Assembly: GCF_947492365.1 (NCBI RefSeq)
Contig: NZ_CANLMB010000001.1
Location: 2,098,874 to 2,162,873, forward strand
Reading direction: 5' to 3'
DNA length: 64,000 nucleotides
Source of the DNA: an uncultured Erythrobacter sp.
Lineage (GTDB): Bacteria; Pseudomonadota; Alphaproteobacteria; Sphingomonadales; Sphingomonadaceae
The notes beneath the pieces were generated by a model. It did not search any database. It was given only the letters and a program-made list of their open reading frames with translations, and was not told the DNA's origin. A program made the position numbers and the translations under genes. Positions 1 through 8,678 of this stretch are shown in pieces (position 1 is the stretch's first letter; each line of letters starts with the position of its first letter).

Positions 1-104
1 CGGCGTGCGCGCAGAACCTTGCGACCACCGGGGGTCTTCTTGCGCGCAAAGAAACCGTGCCGGCGGGCACGAACGAGATTGCTGGGCTGGAAAGTCCGCT
101 TCAT
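1..104 (-). CDS. rpmH: 50S ribosomal protein L34 (partial, 3' end outside window)
   Basis: The reverse strand from 104 reads [17 protein letters not shown] and continues with a basic run typical of L34, a 44-residue component of the large ribosomal subunit. Only the first 34 codons are visible because the left window edge cuts the gene. The ATG start matches the family N-terminus exactly. L34 is normally followed by rnpA near the replication origin, so those genes probably lie just outside the left edge, but that is inference. Confidence 0.95.
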   Translation of the reverse strand, partial: MKRTFQPSNLVRARRHGFFARKKTPGGRKVLRAR

Positions 105-227
105 TGTATCCTCGAATTCAAAAATTGGGCGCTCTCGGCTTCGGCGTCAAATCAGCCTCGGCAACGGCGACCTGTTTCGGCCATCCATCAGGAATGTCCG
201 GATCAGGCGCGCGCAACTATTGGAAAC

Positions 228-1208
228 CTAGCCCTGAGTCAAGGCATCCGAGCCGAGAATCGCAAGGTTCACGCTGTCGAGATCGCTATAGTCAATCGCC
301 GGCACGTCAAGCTCGACCGCGGCATCGGCTCCCACAAATTCAACGACTGTCAGGGCAGGCTGGGCCGCTGCCATAATCACCGGCTGCGCAAACTCGTGCT
401 TCGGCGCAGCTTCTGCGTGCAGCCAAGGGCGCATATCAGCAGCGCGCAGCCACAGAGCATCTGCATGCGGAACCGAATTGGTCATGTCGTAAAAGCCGCG
501 TGCGCGCTCTTCGCTCATGCCCATTTCGACATAGAAATCGAGATAGAGGCGGTGCGCTGCGTGATCCGCAGGGAAATCGTCGGCTTCATTGCCGTGATTG
601 TCGAGCCAGGAATGCACCGCGAACATAGCGCCTTCTTCCAACGTGCGGGTCGCACCGGCAAGGAATAGCTCAACCGCGCCCGAACGAACCGACCCGCCAT
701 TGGGGACATGCGTGGCAATACCATTAGCGCGGATACGGCGAGCAACTGCGAGGTTGGCGATGTCGTTGCTGGTGCCGGGTGCTTCAACCAGATCGAGTAC
801 GGCGAGCTCGGGAAAGTCGCGGATCATCGCGTCAAAGTGTGAAGGCGACGCGCTGTCGGTCGAGCCGACCATCGCCGCGCGGGTCGCGCTGGTGACAACG
901 AACGGCCCATATTGCGCGAGCATCGTAGCGTTGCTCTGCGGAGCAGACGGCAGAGCATAACGCGCTGCTTCGCGAACTTCGCCTCCGGTAACAAAGGATG
1001 CAGTGGAGGTGATCGTCGGAAGGTCGGCATCAGCCGCACCGCGATCCGCAACGCGCACCCACTGGCCGCTCGCTGCGTCCCATTCCTCCACCCAGGTCTC
1101 GCTCGTCACAGTCCGCGCGCCGTAATAATCGGCGGCATCCTGTGCCAGCACGGGGCTGGAGAGAATGACAAGCTGGATAAGCGCGAAGAAAGTGGCGATC
1201 TGTTTCAT
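228..1208 (-). CDS. Secreted ClpP/crotonase-fold protein (COG3904-like serine protease relative)
   Basis: A 326-residue protein with a Sec signal peptide at residues 1-22 (hydrophobic core, cleavage after LA before QDA), so it should act in the periplasm. Residues about 100-260 resemble the periplasmic ClpP-like family: an opening GPFVVTSATR strand, a central loop followed by GGSVRSGAVELFLAGATR (171-188), then AVHSW. By analogy Ser176 would be the nucleophile and His199 the general base. The residue before the serine is Arg, not the Cys usually seen in this family. A third catalytic residue is not obvious. The C-terminal 60 residues are Ala/Val/Asp-rich and unassigned. The 120-nt gap to rpmH suggests an independent unit. 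Substrate unknown. Confidence 0.6.
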   Translation of the reverse strand: MKQIATFFALIQLVILSSPVLAQDAADYYGARTVTSETWVEEWDAASGQWVRVADRGAADADLPTITSTASFVTGGEVREAARYALPSAPQSNATMLAQYGPFVVTSATRAAMVGSTDSASPSHFDAMIRDFPELAVLDLVEAPGTSNDIANLAVARRIRANGIATHVPNGGSVRSGAVELFLAGATRTLEEGAMFAVHSWLDNHGNEADDFPADHAAHRLYLDFYVEMGMSEERARGFYDMTNSVPHADALWLRAADMRPWLHAEAAPKHEFAQPVIMAAAQPALTVVEFVGADAAVELDVPAIDYSDLDSVNLAILGSDALTQG

Positions 1209-1365
1209 GCCATCTATCTACGGAACAGCGGGTTCAGAATTTGAAAAGGTTTATGCTTGCAACTTCCTTGCGTAGTCGTGCCTAAGTACTCGACAAGGCC
1301 CTATTAAGGCTGCACAAATGGAAACCGCAGAAATGCGTCGTTTCTGTAAACAGGGGTATGTCGGC

Positions 1366-2862
1366 TTGGTCGCGCTTGTACGGACAGTTGCCTATTTGGG
1401 CCTTGAGGCACGGCAGGTCGAAGTACAGTGCCAGGTGGCCTCGGGCCTTCCGCGTTTTTCCGTAGTGGGTTTACCGGATAAGGCGGTGAGCGAGAGTCGC
1501 GAGCGGGTGCAGGCCGCTTTGTCCGCAATGGGCCTCGCGCTGCCGCCAAAGCGGATCACCATCAACCTCTCGCCTGCGGACCTTCCCAAAGACGGATCGC
1601 ATTACGATCTGCCGATCGCGCTGGCTTTGCTCGCCGCAATGGGCGTGACCGATGCCGAGCAACTGGGCGACTGGGTCGCGGTGGGTGAGCTTTCGCTCGA
1701 TGGCCGCGTCGTCGCTTCGCCGGGCGTACTGATCGCGGCGCTTCATGCAAGCGAGGCCGATTGCGGATTGATCTGCCCTGCCGAACAAGGTTCCGAAGCG
1801 CGCTGGGCCAGCGGAGTTCCCGTGCTGGCACCGCGCGATCTCGCTTCATTGCTTGGCCATCTCAAAGGTTCACAGGTTCTTGCCGAACCCGAGCGCGGAG
1901 ACGTCGAAGACGCGCCGCCTGCTTCCGACCTCAAACAGGTAAAGGGTCAGGAAACTGCCAAACGCGCGCTAGAGATTGCGGCAGCTGGCGGGCACAATCT
2001 GCTGATGGTCGGCCCGCCGGGTTCGGGCAAGAGCCTGCTGGCCAGCTGCCTTCCCGGTATCCTCCCAGAACTCACTCCCGCCGAAGCGCTGGAAGTGTCG
2101 ATGGTGCAATCGGTGGCGGGGACATTACAGGCCGGTCGGATCAGCCGAGCGCGCCCTTTCCGCGCACCTCACCATTCGGCAAGTATGGCGGCGCTCACAG
2201 GTGGAGGCCTGAAAGTGCGCCCCGGTGAAGTCAGCCTCGCACATCTAGGTGTGCTGTTCCTTGACGAATTGCCCGAGTTTCAGCGGCCCGTGCTCGATTC
2301 GCTTCGGCAGCCGCTTGAAACAGGTCAGGTCGATGTCGCGCGCGCCAATGCGCATGTCAGTTTCCCGGCCAGAGTGCAGCTGATTGCGGCGATGAACCCG
2401 TGCCGCTGCGGCCATGCGGGTGAGCCGGGGCATGTCTGTGCGCGCGGACCGCGCTGCGCGACCGAATATCAGGCACGGCTTTCCGGCCCGCTGCTCGACC
2501 GGATTGATTGCCATGTCCAGGTTGGCGCGGTTTCGGCCATGGACCTCTCGCTGCCTCCGCCCGCCGAAGGTAGTGCCGAAGTCGCCCGCCGGGTCGCTGC
2601 GGCAAGAGCGCAAGCAAATGAACGCGGTGTGCGCTCCAACGCAGAGCTGGAAGGCGAGCGGCTGGAAGCCCATGCTTCGCCCGATGATGCCGGGCGCACT
2701 CTCTTAATGCAGGCGGCGGAGAAACTGCGCCTGTCTGCGCGCAGCTATACAAGAATGCTAAGGGTCGCGCGCACCATCGCCGATCTTGCAGGCGCTCACC
2801 AAGTGGGCCGCGGGCATATCGCAGAGGCGCTCAGTTACCGGCAGATGATCGGCCGGCAATAA
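1366..2862 (+). CDS. comM: YifB/ComM family Mg-chelatase-like AAA+ ATPase
   Basis: The protein starts LVALVRTVAYLGLEARQVEV, the conserved N-terminus of YifB/ComM. I therefore place the start at TTG 1366 (498 residues), preceded by CAGGGG at 1351-1356. An in-frame ATG at 1318 would add 16 unconserved residues. Visible parts are the N-terminal ChlI-type (Lon-like fold) domain, about 1-170; a Walker A GPPGSGKS near residue 216; the Mg-chelatase block with FLDELPEF; and the C-terminal Mg_chelatase_C region ending in SYRQMIGRQ. A cysteine cluster CRCGHAGEPGHVCARGPRC lies in the middle. ComM homologues are hexameric helicases that promote branch migration during natural transformation. The role here is inferred from family. 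Confidence 0.93.
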   Translation: MVALVRTVAYLGLEARQVEVQCQVASGLPRFSVVGLPDKAVSESRERVQAALSAMGLALPPKRITINLSPADLPKDGSHYDLPIALALLAAMGVTDAEQLGDWVAVGELSLDGRVVASPGVLIAALHASEADCGLICPAEQGSEARWASGVPVLAPRDLASLLGHLKGSQVLAEPERGDVEDAPPASDLKQVKGQETAKRALEIAAAGGHNLLMVGPPGSGKSLLASCLPGILPELTPAEALEVSMVQSVAGTLQAGRISRARPFRAPHHSASMAALTGGGLKVRPGEVSLAHLGVLFLDELPEFQRPVLDSLRQPLETGQVDVARANAHVSFPARVQLIAAMNPCRCGHAGEPGHVCARGPRCATEYQARLSGPLLDRIDCHVQVGAVSAMDLSLPPPAEGSAEVARRVAAARAQANERGVRSNAELEGERLEAHASPDDAGRTLLMQAAEKLRLSARSYTRMLRVARTIADLAGAHQVGRGHIAEALSYRQMIGRQ

Positions 2863-2888
2863 GCACACATGCGCGCAAACAGTGCCGA

Positions 2889-4679
2889 CTAGCCTGCCTC
2901 AAATTCGCGGATCACTTCGATGAATTCGCCGCCCCATGTGTCGAGCTTTTTCTCGCCGACGCCTTGCAACTCACCCATCATCGCCAGAGTCCCGGGGCGC
3001 TCGCTCGCCATCGCGCGCAAAACGCTGTCGTGGAAGATGATGTAAGCGGGGACCGAATGCTCCTTGGCCAATGCTGCACGGCGCGCGCGCAAGGCATCGA
3101 AGAGCGGATCGCCGACCGGATTGGGAATTGCACCCGCACTGCCACCACGGCGGCGCGGCTTTTTCTTGGGCGGCTCGGTAATCGCGACCGCCCGGTGGCC
3201 CTTTAAGACATCGCGGGCATTGGTCCCGAGCGCGAGGCCGCCATGCTCGGTTGTCGCAAGCATCTCGTAGGCCATGAGGCTTCGCATGACAGGGCGGAGC
3301 AGCGGCGCTTCTTCGTCCTTGAGAATGCCAAATACCGTGAGCTTGTCATGCCCGCGCTGGCGCACGCGATCATCATCGCGGCCCAGCAAGACCTTCTCGA
3401 CATGGCCGATCCCGAAGCTCTGGCCGGTGCGATAGACCGCCGAGAGCAGCTTTTGCGCGATCTCAGTCACGTCGAGGACATTGGGCGGTTCGAGGCAGTT
3501 ATCGCAATTGCCGCAGTTCTGCTCCGGCTCCTCGCCAAAGTGCCGCAGGAGGATTGCACGGCGGCACCCGGCGCTTTCTACCAAAGCGGCGAGAGAATTG
3601 AGCCGCGCACGTTCGGATGCCATTCGCGATTCTTCGACATCGCCCAGCCACTGGCGGGCCTTGGCGAAGTCAGTCGCGCTCCAGAACATTTGCGCTTCAG
3701 CGGGGTCGCCATCACGGCCAGCACGGCCCGTTTCTTGATAATAGGCCTCGATTGATTTGGGCAGGCCGGCATGGGCTACGAAACGCACGTCGGGTTTGTC
3801 GATCCCCATACCGAAAGCGATCGTGGCGACCATCACCATGTCTTCGGAAGCCACAAACGCCGCTTGCGTCGCGGCGCGCTCTTCGGGTGGAAGGCCCGCA
3901 TGATAGGCGCCGACTGGGCGGCCCGTTGCCTTAAGCTTTTGCGCTATGTCCTCGGTTGCGCGGCGGCTGGTCGCATAGACAATGCCTGCACCCGGCGTGC
4001 GCTGGACGAAATCAGCAAGCTGCTTTGCTGCGTTCTGGCGCGCGCTGATCGTGTAGCGAATGTTGGGGCGGTCGAACCCCGCCTTGATCAAGCCTTCGGG
4101 TGAAATGCCCAGCTGCTTGAGTATATCCGCCCGCGTGGTTTCGTCTGCCGTTGCCGTGAGCGCCAGGCGCGGCACATAGGCGAACTGGTCGAGCATCGGG
4201 CGCAGGCCGCGATAATCTGGGCGGAAATCGTGGCCCCATTCGGATACGCAATGCGCCTCATCAATAGCAAAGAGCGCGATGTCGGCCTGCTCCAGCAGCG
4301 CGCGAAAGCCGGACGTGTTGGCGCGCTCGGGCGCAACATAGAGAAGGTCGAGCTCCCCCGCGCGCATCCTTTCCGCAGTCTCGGCATTGTCCATGTCGGC
4401 CGACGTCATCGAGGCTGCATTGATCCCGATCGCTTTAGCCGCCCGAATCTGGTCTTGCATCAAAGCGATCAGCGGCGAAATGACGATGGCGGTGCCGGAT
4501 AGTGCCAGCGCGGGCAGCTGATAACACAGCGACTTACCCGCGCCGGTGGGCATCAACGCAAGCGTATGCTCACCTGACATGATCCGCGTGATCACTGATT
4601 CTTGCGTCCCGCGAAATCCGGTAAAGCCGAAGGTCGAGCGCAGAATGTCCTGCAGGTCAGCGCCTGATGCGAGGCTCAT
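2889..4679 (-). CDS. recQ: ATP-dependent DNA helicase RecQ
   Basis: At 596 residues this matches bacterial RecQ in length. In order: DEAD/H helicase domain with Walker A PTGAGKS (44-50) and DEAH (140-143, followed by CVSEWGHDF); helicase C domain with the arginine-finger QETGRAGRDG motif; RQC zinc-binding region with the Cys pattern CRRAIL...NCGNCDNC; winged helix; a basic PPKKKPRRRGG linker; and a C-terminal HRDC domain from about 515 ending at FIEVIREF. It unwinds DNA 3' to 5' in recombination and fork repair. It converges on comM with only 26 nt between the stops. Confidence 0.96.
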   Translation of the reverse strand: MSLASGADLQDILRSTFGFTGFRGTQESVITRIMSGEHTLALMPTGAGKSLCYQLPALALSGTAIVISPLIALMQDQIRAAKAIGINAASMTSADMDNAETAERMRAGELDLLYVAPERANTSGFRALLEQADIALFAIDEAHCVSEWGHDFRPDYRGLRPMLDQFAYVPRLALTATADETTRADILKQLGISPEGLIKAGFDRPNIRYTISARQNAAKQLADFVQRTPGAGIVYATSRRATEDIAQKLKATGRPVGAYHAGLPPEERAATQAAFVASEDMVMVATIAFGMGIDKPDVRFVAHAGLPKSIEAYYQETGRAGRDGDPAEAQMFWSATDFAKARQWLGDVEESRMASERARLNSLAALVESAGCRRAILLRHFGEEPEQNCGNCDNCLEPPNVLDVTEIAQKLLSAVYRTGQSFGIGHVEKVLLGRDDDRVRQRGHDKLTVFGILKDEEAPLLRPVMRSLMAYEMLATTEHGGLALGTNARDVLKGHRAVAITEPPKKKPRRRGGSAGAIPNPVGDPLFDALRARRAALAKEHSVPAYIIFHDSVLRAMASERPGTLAMMGELQGVGEKKLDTWGGEFIEVIREFEAG

Positions 4680-4727
4680 TTTTGAACCGGTTCCTGCAAT
4701 GCTGACGAAAGGCCAGCGGAATGAGAA

Positions 4728-5282
4728 TTAGCCTGCGGCGACCCGTTTGGCTGTTTCGAGATCGACCACATCGCCCCGCGCGAGCCCATCTGCTGCCTCG
4801 GCCATGCTGCCATCGCTGCGTTTGCCGACGTCCGCGCGCGCGATCATATTAAGGTCCATCGGTCCGAGTATCCGCCCGTCATGCGACAGAATCGAGACCA
4901 AGCCGATTGGCAAACGGTCGCGTTCGTCGACCAGCACAGGGTCCTCGGTCACAAATTCCGCGCCATATTTCTGGCCCCATTGACGCAGAGCAATCATGGC
5001 CGGGAGCAGATCAAGACCCTTATCGGTCAGTCGGTATTCGATCTTTCGGCGATCATCTGCGCAAGGCTCGCGCTTTAGAATGCGGTGTTCGACCAGCTTT
5101 GCGAGCCGGTTGGACAGAATATTGCGGGCGATGCCCAGCTCACTGAGAAACTCTTCAAAATGGTGCAGCCCGTTGAAGCTCGCGCGCAGGATCATGAATG
5201 ACCACCGCTCGCCCATCACTTCAAGCGCCTGAGGCAGACCGCAATCGATCAGCTCGCGCAGAGGTTCTCTCATTTCGCCCAT
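4728..5282 (-). CDS. HxlR-family winged-helix transcriptional regulator
   Basis: A 184-residue protein whose first 110 residues are an HxlR domain: CGLPQALEVMGERWSFMILR, then GIARNILSNRLAKLVEHRIL (recognition helix region) and DRRKIEYRLTDKGLDLLP (the wing). The C-terminal 70 residues carry an extra segment without an assigned fold. The conserved N-terminal Cys14 is the residue that senses electrophiles or redox state in some family members, which is only a possibility here. It is divergent from the small secreted protein gene at 5511 across a 228-nt gap, so it may control that gene or itself. Target unknown. Confidence 0.85.
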   Translation of the reverse strand: MGEMREPLRELIDCGLPQALEVMGERWSFMILRASFNGLHHFEEFLSELGIARNILSNRLAKLVEHRILKREPCADDRRKIEYRLTDKGLDLLPAMIALRQWGQKYGAEFVTEDPVLVDERDRLPIGLVSILSHDGRILGPMDLNMIARADVGKRSDGSMAEAADGLARGDVVDLETAKRVAAG

Positions 5283-5510
5283 ATCAGTCCGTCTCCTGCA
5301 ACCTATCTAACGCGCCTTGGCCAAATCGCAAAATGCAAACCCGCATATCGAGTGCAAGTCGGTTGAAAACGTGCGGCGGAAATTTATTCCAGTTTCTAGT
5401 TGCAACTTAAACTGTAAGCACATAAGTAGTGATTCGCAACTGGTTTCGAATCGAGACTTTGTTGGCTGAACTTGAGACACAAGACCCCCGTCCTTGAAAG
5501 GAATGTTGTG

Positions 5511-5855
5511 ATGACCCTCTCCCTAACCCCCACTCGCCGCCTGTCCGTTTTCGTGCTCGCGCTGCTTTATACCAGCCTGAGCTTTGGCGTTGCCACCTCC
5601 TCGGCCCCGCTCGCAGCCCAGAATAGCGGCCCCTACTACACAGCGACTTTGGCTCAGCCCGCCGACGACAACCGGGTCGTCGCTCGCGGTGTTGCCTGGG
5701 CCTGCGAAGGCACAACCTGCGTCGCCAATCGCGGCAATTCGCGCCCCACGCGCATTTGCCGCGGTCTTGTCCGTGAAATGGGCGAGATAACCGCGTTCAA
5801 AGTCGAAGGCGAAGAACTGGCCGAAGACCGCTTGGCGCGTTGCAACGGCAACTAA
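5511..5855 (+). CDS. Small secreted CC_3452-like protein
   Basis: A 114-residue protein starting at ATG 5511, with GAAAGGA at 5496-5502 as ribosome binding site; an upstream in-frame TTG lacks one. Residues about 1-37 form a Sec signal peptide (hydrophobic VFVLALLYTSLSFGVA, then SSAPLAAQN). The mature part resembles the small alphaproteobacterial family represented by Caulobacter CC_3452: a TATLAQP...VARGVAWACEGTTC segment, an ICRGLVREMG segment and a last ARCNGN. Four cysteines in the mature part would allow two disulfides. Function unknown. It is followed by a clear terminator. Confidence 0.75.
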   Translation: MTLSLTPTRRLSVFVLALLYTSLSFGVATSSAPLAAQNSGPYYTATLAQPADDNRVVARGVAWACEGTTCVANRGNSRPTRICRGLVREMGEITAFKVEGEELAEDRLARCNGN

Positions 5856-5913
5856 ACCAACGACGCGGCTCTAACCGAATACCCCCGCCCGACTCTCCAC
5901 ACGGGCATCCTGA

Positions 5914-5961
5914 GCCCCCGGCCGCAGCACGTTCCCCAGACGCTGCCGCCGGGGGTTTTCT
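5914..5961 (+). terminator. Rho-independent terminator after the CC_3452-like gene
   Basis: CCCCCGGCCGCAGC at 5915-5928 pairs with GCTGCCGCCGGGGG at 5942-5955 with one mismatched step, and a TTTTCTT tract follows. It lies 60 nt after the stop of the small secreted protein gene and just beyond the stop of the convergent HAD gene. Confidence 0.85.
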
Positions 5962-6566
5962 TATGCGAGAAAGCCCGCGCCTTTGAGTTGTTCTTCGAGT
6001 GCGCCCGCATTGGTGAACAGATGCGCGTCCCAGCCGCGCGCTTTGGCAGCGCCGATATTGGCGGTGTTGTCGTCGGTGAAGAACAATTCCCGCCCTGTCC
6101 GTCCGCTGCGCTCCTCGACGATTTCGTAGATGCGCGCTTCGGGTTTGGCCACTTTTTCGGTTCCCGAGACGATCACATCCTCGAACAGGTCAAAGATCGG
6201 CTGGGTCGGCCGGAATTGATCCCATAACTCGTGTCCGAAATTGGTCAGGCCGTATATCGGAACACCTTCCTGATGGAGACGCTCGACAATCTCGAGCGAA
6301 CCCTCAACCGGTCCCGGCACCGTTTCGTTGAAACGAGCGGCGTAGGCGCGGATCAGGCCCGCATGTTCGGGGAATTCGGCGCAGCGCTCTTCGACCATCT
6401 CCACCAACGCGCGCCCGCGATCATGTTGGAAATGCCATTCTTCGGTAACAACATTGGCAAGGAACCAAGCGCGCTCGGATGCATCGGCGATCAGCTTGCT
6501 GAACAGAAAGCGCAGGTTCCATTGGAACAGCACGCGCCCGACATCGAAGACAACTGCCTTGCTCAA
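5961..6566 (-). CDS. HAD-superfamily hydrolase (HAD-IA, haloacid dehalogenase/YihX-like)
   Basis: A 201-residue HAD phosphatase-like protein. Motif I is VVFDVGRVLFQWN, where the second Asp of the usual DxD is replaced by Gly-Arg; motif II is YGLTNF; the motif III Lys is in VAKPEARIY; motif IV is FTDDN. This pattern suits the YihX/epoxide-hydrolase-N-terminal branch. I choose TTG 6566 as start because GAGGAG lies seven bases upstream and the HAD core begins directly after it; the open frame extends upstream to 6659 but with low-complexity, unconserved residues. It is convergent with the secreted protein gene. Substrate not predictable. Confidence 0.82.
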   Translation of the reverse strand: MSKAVVFDVGRVLFQWNLRFLFSKLIADASERAWFLANVVTEEWHFQHDRGRALVEMVEERCAEFPEHAGLIRAYAARFNETVPGPVEGSLEIVERLHQEGVPIYGLTNFGHELWDQFRPTQPIFDLFEDVIVSGTEKVAKPEARIYEIVEERSGRTGRELFFTDDNTANIGAAKARGWDAHLFTNAGALEEQLKGAGFLA

Positions 6567-6668
6567 ATTGTCGCTCCTCAAAACGGCTGCGGCCCGCTCT
6601 CCGGTGTGGAGGCGGGCCGCTAGCGGTTTGCTCGATTGCCCGCGTGGGCAATCAGCCAATCGACGTCC

Positions 6669-6794
6669 TTAACCCTGACGGGCTTTGAAACGGCGATTGG
6701 TCTTGTTGATTACATAGGTGCGGCCACGGCGACGAATCACCCGGCAATCGCGGTGGCGGTTCTTCAGCGACTTGAGGCTATTGCGGATTTTCAT
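6669..6794 (-). CDS. rpmJ: 50S ribosomal protein L36
   Basis: A 41-residue protein beginning [17 protein letters not shown] and ending [10 protein letters not shown], the alphaproteobacterial L36. It has only one cysteine and lacks the CxxC pairs of zinc-binding L36, so it is the zinc-independent form. It has a stand-alone position between the HAD gene and galE. Confidence 0.95.
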   Translation of the reverse strand: MKIRNSLKSLKNRHRDCRVIRRRGRTYVINKTNRRFKARQG

Positions 6795-6915
6795 CGTTCG
6801 GCTCTCTAGAATTCTGCACTTCGGCAATAAAAAGGCGCCAAGCCGAAGCCCGGCGCTCATGAATTTCGAGTGCGGCCCCTAGCGTGAGGCTCTGCGCCGG
6901 TCAACCATTTCTGCG

Positions 6916-7926
6916 CTATTCACCGCGCAGATCGGACAGTTTGCGCTCCCATTGCAGCGCATGGGCGATAATCACGTCGAGATCAGCGTGTTTTGGCTCC
7001 CATGGAAGCGTCTTTCGGATGCGCGAAGGATCGGAAATCAGCGAATCCGAATCACCCGCGCGCCGGCCTTCCATCCGCCGCTCGACGGTCAGATTCGTCA
7101 CGCGGTCCACCGCATCGAGCACTTCGAGTACAGAGAAGCCGCGACCATAGCCGCAATTCATCGTTAGCGAGCGCTTAGGCTGCTCAATCAGCGCCTCCAG
7201 CGCGAGCACATGCGCCGCTGCCAGATCACTCACATGGATATAGTCGCGCACCCCTGTGCCATCGGGCGTATCGTAATCGGTGCCAAATACATTGACGTGG
7301 GTGCGCTTACCCAGCGCCGCCTCGACCGCGATCTTGATCAGATGCGTCGCTCCTTCGGTGGATTGCCCCGTCCGCGCCTGCGGATCGGCACCAGCGACGT
7401 TGAAGTAACGAAGCGCGCAGAAATTCATCGCATGCGCATTGGCTGTGTCGCCGAGCATCTGCTCGGTCATCAGCTTCGACCAGCCATAGGGGTTGATCGG
7501 CGCGGGCGGCGTATCCTCAGTCACAGCGGCGACTTCGGGCATGCCATAGATCGCAGCTGTGGAGCTGAAGATGAAGTGCGGAACGCCCGACCCCACCGCC
7601 GCCTCGATCAGCGCGCGGCTCTTCACCGTGTTGTTGTTGTAATATTTGAGCGGGTCGGAGACGCTTTCCGGCACAACGATCGAGCCGGCAAAATGCATAA
7701 CCGCACGCGTATTTTGCTCGGTAAATATCCGCGCGAGTAGCTCTCGATCAGCGATATCGCCTTCGTAAATCGGCACGCCGTCGGGGATCGCAAAGCGGAA
7801 ACCGGTCGAGAAATTGTCGATCACCGCAACCGGCCAACCGGCATCGCGCAGGGCCAGCACGGCGTGGCTGCCAATATATCCGGCGCCGCCGGTCACCAGA
7901 ACGGAAGGTTTCGCTGCGTCTGTCAT
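6916..7926 (-). CDS. galE: UDP-glucose 4-epimerase
   Basis: A 336-residue extended short-chain dehydrogenase. It has the NAD-binding VTGGAGYIGSHAVLAL near the N-terminus, a Ser in FSSTAAIYG, the YGWSK catalytic Tyr/Lys pair, and the family-specific RYFNVAGADP and GDGTGVRDYIHVSDLA-like segments. It interconverts UDP-glucose and UDP-galactose and could feed the exopolysaccharide locus further right. I use the ATG at 7926 (MTDAAKPSVLVTGG), because the upstream ATG at 7947 only adds an unconserved heptapeptide. Confidence 0.95.
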   Translation of the reverse strand: MTDAAKPSVLVTGGAGYIGSHAVLALRDAGWPVAVIDNFSTGFRFAIPDGVPIYEGDIADRELLARIFTEQNTRAVMHFAGSIVVPESVSDPLKYYNNNTVKSRALIEAAVGSGVPHFIFSSTAAIYGMPEVAAVTEDTPPAPINPYGWSKLMTEQMLGDTANAHAMNFCALRYFNVAGADPQARTGQSTEGATHLIKIAVEAALGKRTHVNVFGTDYDTPDGTGVRDYIHVSDLAAAHVLALEALIEQPKRSLTMNCGYGRGFSVLEVLDAVDRVTNLTVERRMEGRRAGDSDSLISDPSRIRKTLPWEPKHADLDVIIAHALQWERKLSDLRGE

Positions 7927-8043
7927 CGAATGCGCGCATATCAGCAATCACCTGCCAAATGGTGAAAAGGCGGCGAGGACACTTCACCTTTTGCACAGCG
8001 GCGTTGCGCCCCTATAGTCGCTGCCCAGAGAGGATCCCCCATC

Positions 8044-8676
8044 ATGCAGACCTTCCCCCCGATCACCTGCCTTGCCCTTATGGCCTGTGCCGTAATTAGC
8101 CTGTCCGCTTGCGTCAGTTCCTATACCGGCCCGGTCGAAGTCACGCGCTTTGTTGCTGAACAACGCTCTGCTCTCGGACAAGGAACGATCACCCTTTCCT
8201 TCCCCGAGGAGATGGAGAACCAAACCGCGCGCAATGCCTTTGCCGCAGCGGTAGCGGATGAGCTGTCCGACCTTGGCTATACCGTCATCCTCGATGGCTC
8301 TGCCGAAGCCGAACAGATCGCCACAATCCGCACAAACCGCGATCCAATCGCGACCGCAGAGCGCTCTCGCGGGCCAGTTAGTATAGGAGTTGGCGGTGGA
8401 ACCGGCGGCTATGGCAGCGGCGTAGGCCTGGGTGTCGGCATCAATCTGGGCGGCGGATCAAAAGGGCCGCGGGTGATGACTGACCTTTCCGTGCGCATCT
8501 CGGGAAATGACGGCCAAAGCCTGTGGGAAGGCCGCGCGCAGCAGCCCACATCGATCAATTCCCCCTATTCGGATGTGGAGGCAAGTGCTCGAACGCTTGC
8601 TGCCGCCTTGTTCCGCGACTTCCCCGGTGGCAATGGCGATACCATCACCCTCAATGTGGACCAGCTCCAGGATTAA
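8044..8676 (+). CDS. DUF4136-like outer-membrane lipoprotein
   Basis: A 210-residue protein with a lipoprotein signal peptide; the lipobox is LSAC with the modified Cys at residue 23. After a short linker comes a domain rich in conserved small residues ([11 protein letters not shown], then a Gly-rich stretch [11 protein letters not shown]...) and a final [18 protein letters not shown] helix, consistent with DUF4136. Function unknown; such proteins are usually tethered to the outer membrane and face the periplasm. Its stop lies two bases before the ATG of the M14 peptidase, so the two are probably co-transcribed. Confidence 0.7.
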   Translation: MQTFPPITCLALMACAVISLSACVSSYTGPVEVTRFVAEQRSALGQGTITLSFPEEMENQTARNAFAAAVADELSDLGYTVILDGSAEAEQIATIRTNRDPIATAERSRGPVSIGVGGGTGGYGSGVGLGVGINLGGGSKGPRVMTDLSVRISGNDGQSLWEGRAQQPTSINSPYSDVEASARTLAAALFRDFPGGNGDTITLNVDQLQD

Positions 8677-8678
8677 GA

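Noticed and set aside
57..668. Plus-strand open frame over the secreted ClpP-like gene
   Set aside because: Antisense to a gene with signal peptide and conserved motifs; no ribosome binding site.
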